DNA of 64,000 nucleotides, taken from assembly GCA_035236585.1 (NCBI GenBank), contig CP141139.1, positions 36,837,217-36,901,216 of the forward strand, in the 5' to 3' direction. The translations under genes and the position numbers were made by a program. Below are positions 47,927-58,185 of the stretch, piece after piece. Position 1 is the stretch's first letter, and each line of letters starts with the position of its first letter. The notes beneath the pieces are model-generated. The model saw nothing but the letters and a program-made list of their open reading frames with translations, was not told the origin of the DNA and made no database searches. Source of the stretch: Warburgia ugandensis (lineage: Eukaryota; Streptophyta; Magnoliopsida; Canellales; Canellaceae).

Positions 47927-50540
47927 TGTTGAAAAGTGTTTAATTTTGTATAAAAACCACCTAATTAATTACCCATGTGTTACAAGTTATAGGGATAAAT
48001 TAGAATTTTTAGACCAAAATTCGTAACAAATGCATCTTTACCTAATGAAGCAAAAGTTGTCATTTTGTAAGTATAAAAGCTAGTCCAAGGTAAGTATGCT
48101 ATTAATCATGTTTTTCTAAGATTTAATTAAGGTTTTCACTTTTTATAAGAAGTAAGATGGTGATCCAGCGGATGAGATTGATCGAGATGAAATTGAAGAT
48201 CAACATCAAAAGATTGAGTCAAAGACTCAAAATCATCACTTCAACATAAACCAAAGGCGAAGATCATCTTGTGGACCAGTAGTGGATGTGATTAAAGGAG
48301 CTAAAGATAGCCAAAGTGGGCCCATGAAGTAAGCCATGCATTCCCACCACCTTTGCATGGAAAGCACTTAAGCCACCTTAGTCATATAAGACATGAAAGA
48401 AGGTGGCAAGCTAAGGAATTCAAGCTAAACCATATAAGCCACTAAACACAAAGGTCGAAAGCAAGATGTCAAGCGAATAAAGCTTCATAAGCCAGCCATG
48501 AAGCTTAGCTAATGGAGCCTTCAAAGTTAGCCATCTAACTAAGCTAGCTAAATAGAATGCTAGGATTGGAGGAGATTCAAGAGAGTTATCCATGAGATAT
48601 TTTGTATATAATTAAGGAAAATCTATTAGAATAAGATGGCATGTGGACTAATGGGATAAGAGCATTCAATTTTTAGTGTTGTTTTTTCACTTTCTTCCTA
48701 ATTTTTCCTTAATTTTCACCTCACCCCTAAGATCCACTACGAATTTCCAAAACTCTATCTCATTCCACCTCTTAGGAAACTTCTCAACCAACCAAACTCT
48801 ACACCTAACACCCTCCAACTCTTTCCCACCTACCTTCCTAAAACACGCCCCTTCCTAAAAAGGTGGCGTCTCCCACTTACTCCCCTCCCTAAGGCAGCCA
48901 CCACCTTCCACTCACTTTCCTATCTGGTATCTACCCTTTACCCCATCCTAGCCATTCAATTCGAAACATTTTAATCCCCACCATACATTAGCATCAGGGC
49001 AACCTAGAAAAATTATGAGAATAAGCATAAAAACCCAGCAACATCCATGCAAGAGAACTTTTTCCCACTTAGGAAAACGATGACCTCCTCCACTTTAAGG
49101 AGGATGCCCTCTTCCTACAGCCATCTTTTCTCTCTTTTGTTTGTGTTTTGTGGACTCCTTGGGTGCTACCAGTTCCTTCCAAGGTGTATGCTTCTTCCTC
49201 AAGTGTTCAACCTAGGATTTTTGAGGTTTTGCTTCATCTTTGAAGGTTGGTTTACTTGTTCTTTTTGCTGGAATTTATTTCATTTCATGCTAGTTTGCCT
49301 TGTTTTCCTTTATCTTTCTTTGCTTTTAAAACTAGATTCAAGGCTGTTTTTATGTTGGAGTGAAAGCCAAGGGAAGTCATCTTGAATCTATTTTTTCTTT
49401 ACCTTTTATTGCATCTTTGTTCTTTTTCAGCCCTCTGGATTTCCATCATTGTTTGCTTAAGTTCCATTGGTTGTTGCCTTAATATTCTAAAGGATTTTTC
49501 CTCAATTTCAAGCATGTTAGTTCATGAGTGATTGTTGGAACAATGGAAGAAGAAATTGGCTTGTAATTAAGCATTGATTAGGATTAAGTGAACATCATTG
49601 CAAACGATTTTAAATTTCAGATTTGGATTACATGTATAGAGTATTAAGTTGATGACTTTTTTACTTGATTCAATGAAGATAGATGAAATTTTCAATTCAT
49701 GTTTGTAACCAGCAGTTAATTATCTTTGTTATTGAATGTTTGATTGTATTAAAAGTGATTAGTTCCATGTTTTACATGTTCTATTCATTGAATATTTCAA
49801 TTACTATGTTGCTGGAATTTCTTTGCATGAATGGTTTATGTTAATTTCCAGCACCATAAAACTCATGTTCACTTAATTTTTCAAGAGCCCAACTAGATTG
49901 TTAGATAACTCAGTTAATGTTAGAATAAGATTACATGCTTATGTTTTCAAAGTAGTTGATTAAATCTACTTCTATCCAATGAATCATGCATACCATTCTA
50001 TGGTTACATGCATGATGCTTGTGTAGTTTTTTCTTTTATTATTTATTAGCGATAATTTTTCCTTTATTTCTCTTGTTTAGTAGAAGTTTGATTCCATTAG
50101 TTTGCATCTTAGTTAATTTGGAAAGGAATTAATTTTGTCACATTTGCTAAAGTAGTTAATTTGGTTGCTTAGTTTTCTTAATTTTGCATTATTAGGAAAC
50201 TAGTTTGTTAAATCATGTTTAGGAAAGTTGATAAATTGCATTTTAGAAAAGTTTCATTTAAGAAAATTTTTAATTAGGAAATTCATAAAATTAGAAGCTT
50301 TTAATTTAGGAAAATTTACCATTTACCATGTTTCTTATTTTTGTTTATTTTCCAATTTCATGTTTTAATTTCCATTCTTAGTTTGGGTCAAAAATCACTT
50401 GAATTTTGGCTATATTAGATATTTTAAAGTTGGGACCACTGGCATCACAATAGCTCAACTCCTCGAGGGATTGACCTTACTAGCGTACTATATTGCAAAC
50501 GATTCATGTGCTTGCGAGTTTTACTTTAAACAATAACATA
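47927..50540 (+). repeat. 5' LTR of an Athila/Tat-type element, copy 4 (2614 bp)
   Basis: It starts TGTTGAAAAGTGTTTAAT and ends about ...AATAACA, six bases before a primer-binding site. It matches the LTR at 11346-13937 in order and length. A pyrimidine-rich section lies at 48670-48960, and a CTCGAGGGATTGACCTTACTA motif close to the 3' end is typical of this LTR group. The start is fused to the RNase H sequence of copy 3. Open stretches inside (49047-49385 and others) have no recognisable domain. Confidence 0.75.
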
Positions 50541-50546
50541 TTTTTG

Positions 50547-50564
50547 GCCCTGTTGCTGGGGAGT
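50547..50564 (+). other. tRNA-Asp primer-binding site (copy 4)
   Basis: TGGCCCTGTTGCTGGGGA differs at only three of 18 positions from the complement of the plant tRNA-Asp 3' end. It lies just inside the LTR end, and identifies the element group and the LTR boundary. Confidence 0.85.
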
Positions 50565-50589
50565 TGCAACATTTTGTGTAGTGTTCCAC

Positions 50590-51010
50590 TAATTAAACCT
50601 ACAATATTACAAATGATATTTATGGATTCTTTTTTGTTGTCCTTGTTACACAGCCCCCTGAACAAGAGTTTGATTGGGAGTGTGAGTACTATGTCATGAG
50701 ATATACGAGGACCCTCATATTTGATAGTATTCCTATCTCCCATTAAAGAAAGGTAAGATACCTTTTACTTTTCATAATCTTATATTTTTCTACAATTTTG
50801 TATGGTTCTAGCTAAAAAATATGACCTTAATTAAATATGTTGGATTACAGGCTACTATGCTTTCTCAATAGCAAACAAGAAGAGTTACTCTTGAGTAAAT
50901 CTCAATGAAATACAAACTAAATGGGCTGAGTATGTAATGAGTTTCAATTAGATCACTTGGAGTAACTATATGAATGTGAAATACATAATAAAGTATTTTT
51001 CCATTCACTT
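50590..51010 (+). pseudogene. Ulp1-type peptidase C-terminal remnant in CACTA copy B
   Basis: ECEYYVMRYTRTLIFDSIPI lies at 50678-50740, the catalytic Cys block with Cys at 50681-50683 and the following Gly changed to Glu. After an intron-like gap, NKKSYS-stop-VNLNEIQTKWAEYV at about 50872-50940 is the C-terminal block. The His block is not present in this copy. Confidence 0.65.
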
Positions 51011-51046
51011 GAGTATGTTCTTTTAGTTTTTATTATTTTCTTTGAA

Positions 51047-51067
51047 ATATATATATATATATATATT
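51047..51067 (+). repeat. AT microsatellite
   Basis: An alternating AT run of about ten units lies inside CACTA copy B. It is simple sequence. Confidence 0.85.
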
Positions 51068-51425
51068 TAAGAGATGAATGAGTGAAAACTTGGAGTGTAG
51101 GAATAAATGAGTATGGATGAAGTGAATTTGGAGCTTGTACATGAAGTGAATATATGGCAGTTGCATTTCAATATATTTATTAAATTATATAACTTTTATG
51201 AGATGATGAATGAGCGGGTTACTTAGAGTGTGAAAATAAATGCGAATGTGTATGAATTTACAAATGAAGTGATTGTGGATGTTATAGAGAATGCATATGA
51301 TGTAGTTTTTTTATAAAATATTTTCAAGATGGACGTGGATGGATAATGATGAGTTTGGATGTTTTGTACCCATTATGGATGTATTAGGTGTTATATTATA
51401 AGAAATATGTGGGTGCATGTTGTGA

Positions 51426-51985
51426 TGGATGTTGGTTTTTCATGTTTATAAAGATTATTTGAAGTATCAAGTGTATAGGGTATTTGTTATTCAATGTATA
51501 TAGGTAGTAGTGCATCAATAAAGATGTGGATGCATGTTGTAATGGATGTTGGTTTTTTATGTTTATAAAGATTGAAGTATCAGGTGTATATGATGTTTGT
51601 TATTCAATGTATACATGTGGTATTGTATCAAGAAAGATGCGGATGCATGTTGTAGTAGATGTTGATTTTTTATGTTTATAAAGATTATTTGAAGTATTAG
51701 GTATATAGGATGTTTGTTATTCAATGTATAGAGGTGGTATTGTATTAAGAAAGATGTTGATGCATGTTGTATGGATGTTAGTTTTTCATGTTTATAAAGA
51801 TTGTTTGAAGTATCAGGTGCATAGGATGTTTGTTATTCAATGTATACATGTAGTATTGTATCAAGAAGGATGTGGATAAATGTTGTATTGGATCATGGTT
51901 TTTCATGTTTATAAAGATTCTTTGAAGTATTGGGTATGTATGATATTTGTTATTCAATGTATACAGGTGGTAATGCTCGAATATA
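51426..51985 (+). repeat. 117-bp tandem repeat in CACTA copy B, about 4.8 units
   Basis: Units start TGGATGTTGGTTTTT at 51426, 51543, 51656, 51772 and 51889 (spacing 117, 113, 116, 117). Each contains CATGTTTATAAAGATT, TTGTTATTCAATGTATA and AAGATG...GCATGTTGT. Degenerate versions occur in copy A at 44400-44870. Confidence 0.9.
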
Positions 51986-51989
51986 AAAT

Positions 51990-52577
51990 TAAAAAAAAAT
52001 ACTTTTGAACTCCTTTAGCCGTACTTCAAAAGTATTAGACTTTTGAATTTGTTTAAGGCTAAACAACTACAAAAGTCACAACTTTTGAAGTCGTTTAGGT
52101 TAAGCAACTTCAAGAGTCACAACTTTTGAAGTCATTTAGCCTTAAATGAACTTTAAAAGTTTGATAGTTTTGAAGTCGCTTAGCCTAAGCGACTTCAAAA
52201 GTGATTCAAAATTGTTGGACTTTTGAAGTTGCCTAGGCTAAGCTACATCAAAAGTGCTTCAAAAGTATTGGACTTTTGAAGTCACTTGCATTTAGGTTAA
52301 GCGACTTCAAAAATTACAAACATTTGAAGTCATGTAGGTCTAAAGGACTTCAAATGTTTGTGACTTTTGAAGTTGCTTAGCCTAAACGATTTCAAAAGTC
52401 TTTTTTACTTTTGAAGTAGTTTGTTTAAGCGACTTCAAAGGTCCTTAATTTTTAAAGTCATTCATCTAAACAATTTTAAAAGTTGTCGACTTTCTAAGTC
52501 GGCTCTATAGAAGTCATTTATTAAGTGACTTTGATTATCACTTTTAACCGACTTTAAAAGCCCCATAAGTAGTAGTG
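51990..52577 (+). repeat. CACTA 3' subterminal inverted-repeat field, copy B
   Basis: About eight hairpin-like pairs of CTTTTGAAGTCGCTTAG and its inverse fill the region. The best is a perfect 16-bp inverted repeat with a 1-base spacer at 52168-52200. The terminal 80 bp align with copy A. Confidence 0.85.
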
Positions 52578-54013
52578 TATATTTCTTTAAATTTCAATTA
52601 TACCCTTCAAAATTGTCATATTTTAGACACGCAACTTCCGCCACTAATTTTAATAGTTGGTCAGTTTTTGAATTGGGATTCTACATGTTATCAAGTTCAA
52701 GCCTTCATGTGTTTACTCAATAACTTTAGGCCCATCTTAGAGACCAAGTAACACGTATAAAGTGAAAATTTTCCTTAAAACTAATAAGAAGGAAAGAGCT
52801 CTAATAATCAGGACCTTGGTATACTTAATAGAAATGTGTATCTTCGCACCTTAATTCATTGGTTATTCCTTTTTATTATCCTTCATGAGATTACTTGAAG
52901 ACTTTTGGTCATGCGGTCAGAAGAGTTATTGGGCTACCCAATCATCACCATAACTAAGGAATCATGGGGTATAGTGAAGTTGGTTCTTATATGGATTCTA
53001 GCGTTCGCAGTTTCCAATGTTGCCTTGTTGGACTTTGTAATCCACAGGGCTCCCTCTTGATCTTCTAGCTTTTGCCCCTACCTCTTCAATCATGAGCTGA
53101 TTGTTGCTAGCTCTTTTAGAAGACTAGTAATTCATGTCCTTGTTTGCCCTTTGCCACTCGTTTGAAGAAAAAATCTTTTTTGAAACCTCAAATCGTATCT
53201 CCATTAAAGGAATGTATTTTGGAAACTTAAGAAAGTTCTTCTGTCAGGACGTGATCAATGAGCCTACGAAACTGCTCATGGAATTGACAGACTGGTTTTG
53301 GCGAGGGGTGGGAGGGGGCGGGGGATGGGGTTCATGTTGTCAAACAGTTGAACGATGAGAATAGATGGCGAGTGCCTGATCGAGTTGATTGGCTTCTGCT
53401 TAATTTCTTCGAACGTCCTATGATTCTAACGATGTTGCACGCACTGGCAAAAGCATTTTCTTTCTTCCGTGAACCGTGTCTAAATGCCCTGCAAATAATT
53501 ATACTGGGATGAAATTCAGAAAGATTACAGTAAATTTCGCCTGTAAGGTGCACGTCGAACTTCAGTAAGACAAAGTTCAGAAAATTGCAGTACATAGACT
53601 AACTACAGTAAGATGAAGTCATTCCCCCCCTTTCCTCGTAAGAAACGAACAGTATCCATCTCAAGCGCAATAAGAAGACCTCACCCCAAACAAACAAAAG
53701 AAATTAAAACCACGTATTTAAATCCATTTCCTTGGTTAATGAAATGTACTGATCACCACGCCCAGAAAGAACCCATGTCTACCCGTGTCTCTGCAAGATT
53801 AATCAAACAAATTCAACTGAGCTGACCCCGTAGAAAGACCATCGTAATGAAGTCCACCAGTAGGTGCTAGAAATGATAATATCATAACAAATATCAATAT
53901 AAATCCCTGAGTAAACCCAACAGGAAATAAATAAATCATGTAACTACTCATGTCAAAGAGAAGGCTTGAAATGATAAATATTATGTCCCTTGACCTCTTT
54001 GTACACAGGACAA
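52578..54013. other. intergenic region 3' of the sulfotransferase gene
   Basis: No gene is recognised. A G-rich tract lies at 53305-53330. The 400 bases next to the sulfotransferase stop are probably its 3' untranslated region and flank; I could not place a convincing poly(A) signal. Open stretches at 53613-53825 (+) and 53799-54110 (-) show no family pattern. Confidence 0.45.
53305..53330 (+). other. G-quadruplex-type G-rich tract
   Basis: GGGGTGGGAGGGGGCGGGG followed by GATGGGG gives at least four runs of three or more G with 1-2 base loops, the pattern of a strong intramolecular quadruplex. It stands out in an AT-rich window and lies about 0.7 kb beyond the sulfotransferase stop, with the C-rich strand being the gene's sense strand. 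Confidence 0.65.
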
Positions 54014-55027
54014 TCATGAAAAACGGAAGGTGAGACCGGAACCTTGAAACTTTTGCTCTGTAATCTGATCTAACCTCTCTATCATCGACGGCGTCAAATA
54101 ATTCATCCAATCACCAACCTGTCCTTTCCTAAAGAACAACTTGTTGCTTGGGACCCACTCCACTTTTCCGGTCTTGTTCACCTCCAAATTGCTCAAATTC
54201 TCAAAACTACAGAGCTTTGATATTTCCTCTACCATCCCTTCTCTCTCTTCCTCTAGAGAGAAAGGATATCCCAAGAACTCAGCCAACATCTTCAAATGAG
54301 ATGCTGTGTTTTCTTTGATGTCCTCGTACTTTAGAAACAAGATCCTATCAGGCCTTTTCAAACTCTCCTTCCAGTAGTCCAGCACATGGTCCCAAAACGG
54401 ACCAAAAGGTGAAACTCCGGTGCAAAACATCTCAAAGGCCTCCTCTAGAGGGAGACGTGGCACAACATATTTGGGCCTCATCTTGTTCATGAAATGCCAC
54501 AAAGAAATGAAGGTATCTCTAGGATTCCGGCACAAGTAAACGATTCGGCAATTGGACTTTACAACTGATTCTTGTAGCAAAGTATAAGGGATGTGTGTCG
54601 ATAATAGCCTAGGGTAGGGAAGATCCGTGGCATCAAGGACCTGGCTATCTGTGTACAGAATATGTTCCAAGAAAGGGACGAGGTCATGGGGGTTCGTGGT
54701 CAGCAAGGGGTTCTGAGCAAGGTCAGGGTAACAACTTCGATTAACAATAGCGAAAATGAAGCCCTTCAACCAAATGGTACCAGATTTCGGCATGGTGGCA
54801 AGCAGTATATCGGTTTCGCGAGCTCGATAGTGTTGATGGCATGCTGTTACTCCTTGTAAGTAATTTGGAGGATACCAAAAGCCTTGGTACCGAAAGAGAT
54901 AAGGATGGCGCCATATTTCTGCCTTTGGAAGCGATGAGAGCAGTTCCTTGCTCTCATCACTTAATTCTTCTCTTTCTTTGGGTGTATTGATGGAGGAAAG
55001 TAGGGAGGAAATAAGGGATTTGGCCAT
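54014..55027 (-). CDS. cytosolic sulfotransferase (plant SOT family), single exon, 337 aa
   Basis: The enzyme moves a sulfonate group from PAPS to a hydroxyl of a small acceptor in the cytosol. The acceptor cannot be read from sequence; plant relatives use flavonols, hydroxyjasmonate, brassinosteroids or desulfoglucosinolates. The PAPS 5'-phosphosulfate loop is PKSGTIWLKGF at residues 80-90 (usually PKSGTTWLK). The catalytic His is H145 in LLSTHIPYTLL. The 3'-phosphate motif CRNPRDTFISLWHF covers 166-179, with S175. The C-terminal RKGQVGDWMNYLTP covers 300-313 (usually RKGxxGDWKN). The length is normal (about 320-350) and there is no signal peptide or membrane segment. Single-exon structure is common in plant SOTs. 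The start fits: the ATG is in CCATGGC context and the first stretch matches the family's variable N-terminus. It is the only uninterrupted recognisable gene here. Confidence 0.95.
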   Translation of the reverse strand: MAKSLISSLLSSINTPKEREELSDESKELLSSLPKAEIWRHPYLFRYQGFWYPPNYLQGVTACHQHYRARETDILLATMPKSGTIWLKGFIFAIVNRSCYPDLAQNPLLTTNPHDLVPFLEHILYTDSQVLDATDLPYPRLLSTHIPYTLLQESVVKSNCRIVYLCRNPRDTFISLWHFMNKMRPKYVVPRLPLEEAFEMFCTGVSPFGPFWDHVLDYWKESLKRPDRILFLKYEDIKENTASHLKMLAEFLGYPFSLEEEREGMVEEISKLCSFENLSNLEVNKTGKVEWVPSNKLFFRKGQVGDWMNYLTPSMIERLDQITEQKFQGSGLTFRFS

Positions 55028-55360
55028 GGAGAAGGCAGGAGTCTATGGATAGAAGTATTCTATGGATCAGGGAAGGGAGTCTATGATCTCTGGCTATAAG
55101 TAATTTCTTAACGAAACTATGAAGATTGAACATCTGTTGGCTCAATAAATATTTGTGCAGACTAGTGAACATGAGCCCGTGCACGTGCTTCCAAGAGAGA
55201 GAGAGAGAGAGAGATTCGTATTGTAAAATAAATTCTGTGTCTTCCAATTGGAATATCTGAATTTCTGTCAACAGAGAAATGTCTTGTGGACCCATTTGCC
55301 GAAACTAAAACGCAACCTGAGCTGTATCTGAATGTTCATTGAACAAATGACGTCAATTTT
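55028..55360 (-). promoter_or_regulatory. probable promoter of the sulfotransferase gene
   Basis: On the minus strand, upstream of the ATG, an AAATATTTATTG TATA-like element lies at about 55143-55154. It is followed further upstream by a G-box CACGTG at 55182-55187 inside GCACGTGC, a GA microsatellite (55196-55214), and TGACGTCA at 55348-55355. G-boxes bind bHLH/bZIP factors and TGACG-type sites bind TGA bZIP factors. Function here is inferred from motif and position only. Confidence 0.45.
55196..55214 (+). repeat. GA microsatellite in the sulfotransferase 5' flank
   Basis: A run of about nine GA units lies between the G-box and the upstream TGACGTCA site. GA/CT repeats are common in plant core promoters and leaders. 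Confidence 0.85.
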
Positions 55361-55948
55361 AACATACGTACGTTGTTCGCAGGGTGAAGATGAGCTAGTC
55401 ACAGGTCCCCCAAACGTCCAAAGCCATCTAGGCAGTTGGTTAAGGACATCATGGCATCTTGTTACGGTTGGTGAGAGGTGGATCTTCTTATTAGTGAAAT
55501 TTCGATTAGATTTAAAAATTAAGATATGATTCTAGGTAGCTTGCTACATGTAAAAAAAATAAAACAAGTTGCCCACACATGATTCATAATTTGGACTTTT
55601 TAATTTCTGTTAGGTGCTGGGCACGTAAATCTATCTCACATTTGGTGAAGTGTTCTTCTTCTTTGAATATCGTGAAGTCGGAGAAAATTGTGTTTGGTGC
55701 CAACTTTAGCTCCCACGAGAAGCAAATGTAAGAAACGAAGAGCATTTTCACGAGGCTCTTAATTTATTTATCTTGGAATCAATCTCATATGAAAGCGTAC
55801 GTGTCTGTTATGCAAGGCGGAAAGCAGCAGTTCTGCGTCCGTGTTTGACAATTTGGTCAAAATTACAAACTCGCCACTGTTGCGAAATTACTGTCTTATC
55901 CTTATATTACTTGTACCTGACATCGAGCCATCTTTAATTCTCACTCAA

Positions 55949-55972
55949 CCGACCTTATTCTCGTAAGGTCGG
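55949..55972 (+). other. perfect 9-bp hairpin
   Basis: CCGACCTTA, a six-base loop (TTCTCG), and TAAGGTCGG form a perfect inverted repeat at the left edge of the G+C-richer patch. Its role is unknown. Confidence 0.7.
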
Positions 55973-56898
55973 GCTTCTACTTCACCGTCGCAAAGAACCG
56001 TCCTCAAATCCCGATGGACTTTTGCGGGACGCACCTTTTTGCTTGGGTAGAGCTTGTGATGCAGTGGTGTCAGAGAGCTGGTAAAGACCGTAAGCAGGGA
56101 AATGCCTGCCGCGTAAGATTGCGGCATTATTCATGGATACAGTTGCTGGCGATGTCAATTTCCGGCGAGTCTCCCAGGGTTTTCCCACTTTCTTTGATCT
56201 GAATGTCTCATTAGTGTTACAAGCGAATAGAAGTTGTTCAAGGAACTTATGAGCTTATCTGCTAAAATTAGAAGTCAGGCGCAGATTCTTTTTTTTGTTG
56301 AGATCCAAGTAGCTTAACCGAATAGAAGGTCTTGATCTTCCAATGGAGGGTATTTTTCTGATCTAAATGGTCACGATCATTGGGATCCCCTATGAAATTT
56401 TACGGATTGATGTGGTTGTTTATACATGGCAACAAAAAGGGAAAGGAATTTCTTGACCTTTCATCTAAGAATTGCTTGCACTCATTAGATGATCCAAATT
56501 CATATCCACCCTCCATTCAAAACATAATTGCAAAGAAAAAGAGCTAAATAGCAGTGTCCCCATAATTATGTCACCAAGAAAAATATCTATTTGCTTTCTT
56601 CCATTAAATGGTGATGAAATTGTAGGATCAAAGATCATCCTCTTGTGGGATGAAATCATCTTGATTATTGTGAGACGTCACAAGGTAAAATTACGGCCAT
56701 TGTGTGGTCCTCGCAAAGATATTCACGTTGTGGTGGTAGTTAAGTGTGCAGAGCTAAGCATTTTGGGTGATAAGACAATTATATCGTTTCCATTGGATAA
56801 TCTTAATCTTAGTTTCAATATATAAAATGGACGGTTTAGATTTGTAAATCATTAGTCATCCGAGAAGTACGTGGACATATATGTCAATAGTGTAGTGC

Positions 56899-57068
56899 AT
56901 AGTCAGTTATTATTTTACTGCTGCTAGTGAAACACATTAAAAGGCTGATAATGGAGTATGATCATAGTATCAACAAAAAGATCAATCGTGTCATGGATAG
57001 TCAATTATTGTTTTACTGCAGCTAATGAAACTCATTAAAAGCTTGATAATAGAGTATGATCATAGTGC
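56899..57068 (+). repeat. direct duplication, two 72-bp copies 98 bp apart
   Basis: The copies at 56899-56970 and 56997-57068 share ATAGTCARTTATT, TTTTACTGC, GCTARTGAAAC and GAGTATGATCATAGT, with about ten substitutions. No coding content is seen. Confidence 0.85.
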
Positions 57069-58147
57069 ATCATTAGTCTAATCTACTTTGTGTATATCTA
57101 TGTAGATTGTGTGTTGCCTATTGTTTTCTCCTGCTAAAATGGTTTCTGTGATTAGACAAAACTCACTGTTTTACTCTGTCTTCATTTTAAAGACACTCTT
57201 TGTATATTGTAAGAATCGTTCATCTCTTACAATTTCAGCAACAACATCAATTAGGGTTTTACTAAGATTTGCTTCTTTTAATCCCACGTGACATGTTCAA
57301 TGATATGTTGTTGTAATTTCCAGTTCCAAGATTTCACTTTCCATGATTTTGTGTGATAGGATTGTTTAACTAAAAAGAAATATTCAAAAAGCCTGCTTCA
57401 TTTATCATCATCATCATCATTGTTATTGAATGTTGAACACACACTCCCATGAGCATTTGGAGCCCTTGACCTACTAGGTACCATTAGGAGATATCCTCCT
57501 CACGCCACTACATAGAAGACATTTTGCTCAGCCTCGTTCACTTTTTATCAGCCTTGTACTAATCAGTTGCTTTCACATATATTTTTCAAAGATATAGTCA
57601 CATGCAATGAAAATTTTTGCTTTGTAGATAAAAGATGAAAAAGATTTTGTTTGGATAAAATGGGAGGGAGACTGAGTCTCCATTGGTATTCCAAAATATG
57701 AAATGATTGTTTATCAGGTACATCACATCACATGCGTTAAGTGTGGATATCTGAAAAATAGGAGAGACTCTACATGATTTTTTATATACATGAGAGGTTT
57801 ATTTTAGTGTTTATGATTTGTAATAGCCAAAATACCCTAGTTTATTGTTTGACCAAAATGGAATATATTTTACAGATCAATCAACCAATCTTTTTTGTTT
57901 ATTTCTTCCAATAACTTTGTTCATTTTAAACTCTCAAATTTACTACCCAATACCCTCCATGTGGCTTTCATATATGCATTAGTCCAATCATGTAATATGC
58001 TAAGCGTGTCTTTGCATGTTCATAAAGACACTACTAGGAAACCCTTTGGTAGTAAAAGAATCTAACTACAAACATGACAGCTAATTATAATTTTTAAGAT
58101 TTAAAAAAAAAGAACAAGAGAAGGAAAAAAATTTGCCATTGATTAAT

Positions 58148-58150
58148 GAG

Positions 58151-58184
<34 letters not shown>

Positions 58185-58185
58185 C
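58148..58185 (+). repeat. compound AT/AC microsatellite
   Basis: About nine AT units pass into about eleven AC units. It is simple sequence with no gene. Confidence 0.9.

Larger units (their letters stand above)
50580..52577 (+). mobile_element. CACTA (En/Spm) DNA transposon, copy B; 3' part only
   Basis: From about 50590 it runs parallel to copy A from 43870: a CCACTAATTAAACCTACA start, the Ulp1 catalytic Cys block, the last coding block and a repeat field. It ends in AGTAGTG at 52577 (decayed CTTGTAGTG). The left part (TnpA and the Ulp1 His block) is missing. It begins within about 20 bp of the primer site of the Athila/Tat-type LTR. Confidence 0.75.

Noticed and set aside
51990-52577. CRISPR-like array of short repeats
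   Set aside because: The repeats alternate in orientation, have irregular spacing without spacers, and end in a CACTA terminus. They are transposon subterminal repeats in plant DNA.
53799-54110. Minus-strand open frame overlapping the sulfotransferase end
   Set aside because: It overlaps the last conserved residues in another frame and continues into the probable 3' untranslated region. Its hydrophobic stretch is not recognisable.
54662-54859. Plus-strand open frame inside the sulfotransferase gene
   Set aside because: It is the antisense shadow of a clearly conserved gene and shows no family motif.
57398-57421. ATC repeat as another RTE 3' tail
   Set aside because: No KIHVADP-type coding end or conserved tail sequence adjoins it on either strand. 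It is taken as simple sequence.
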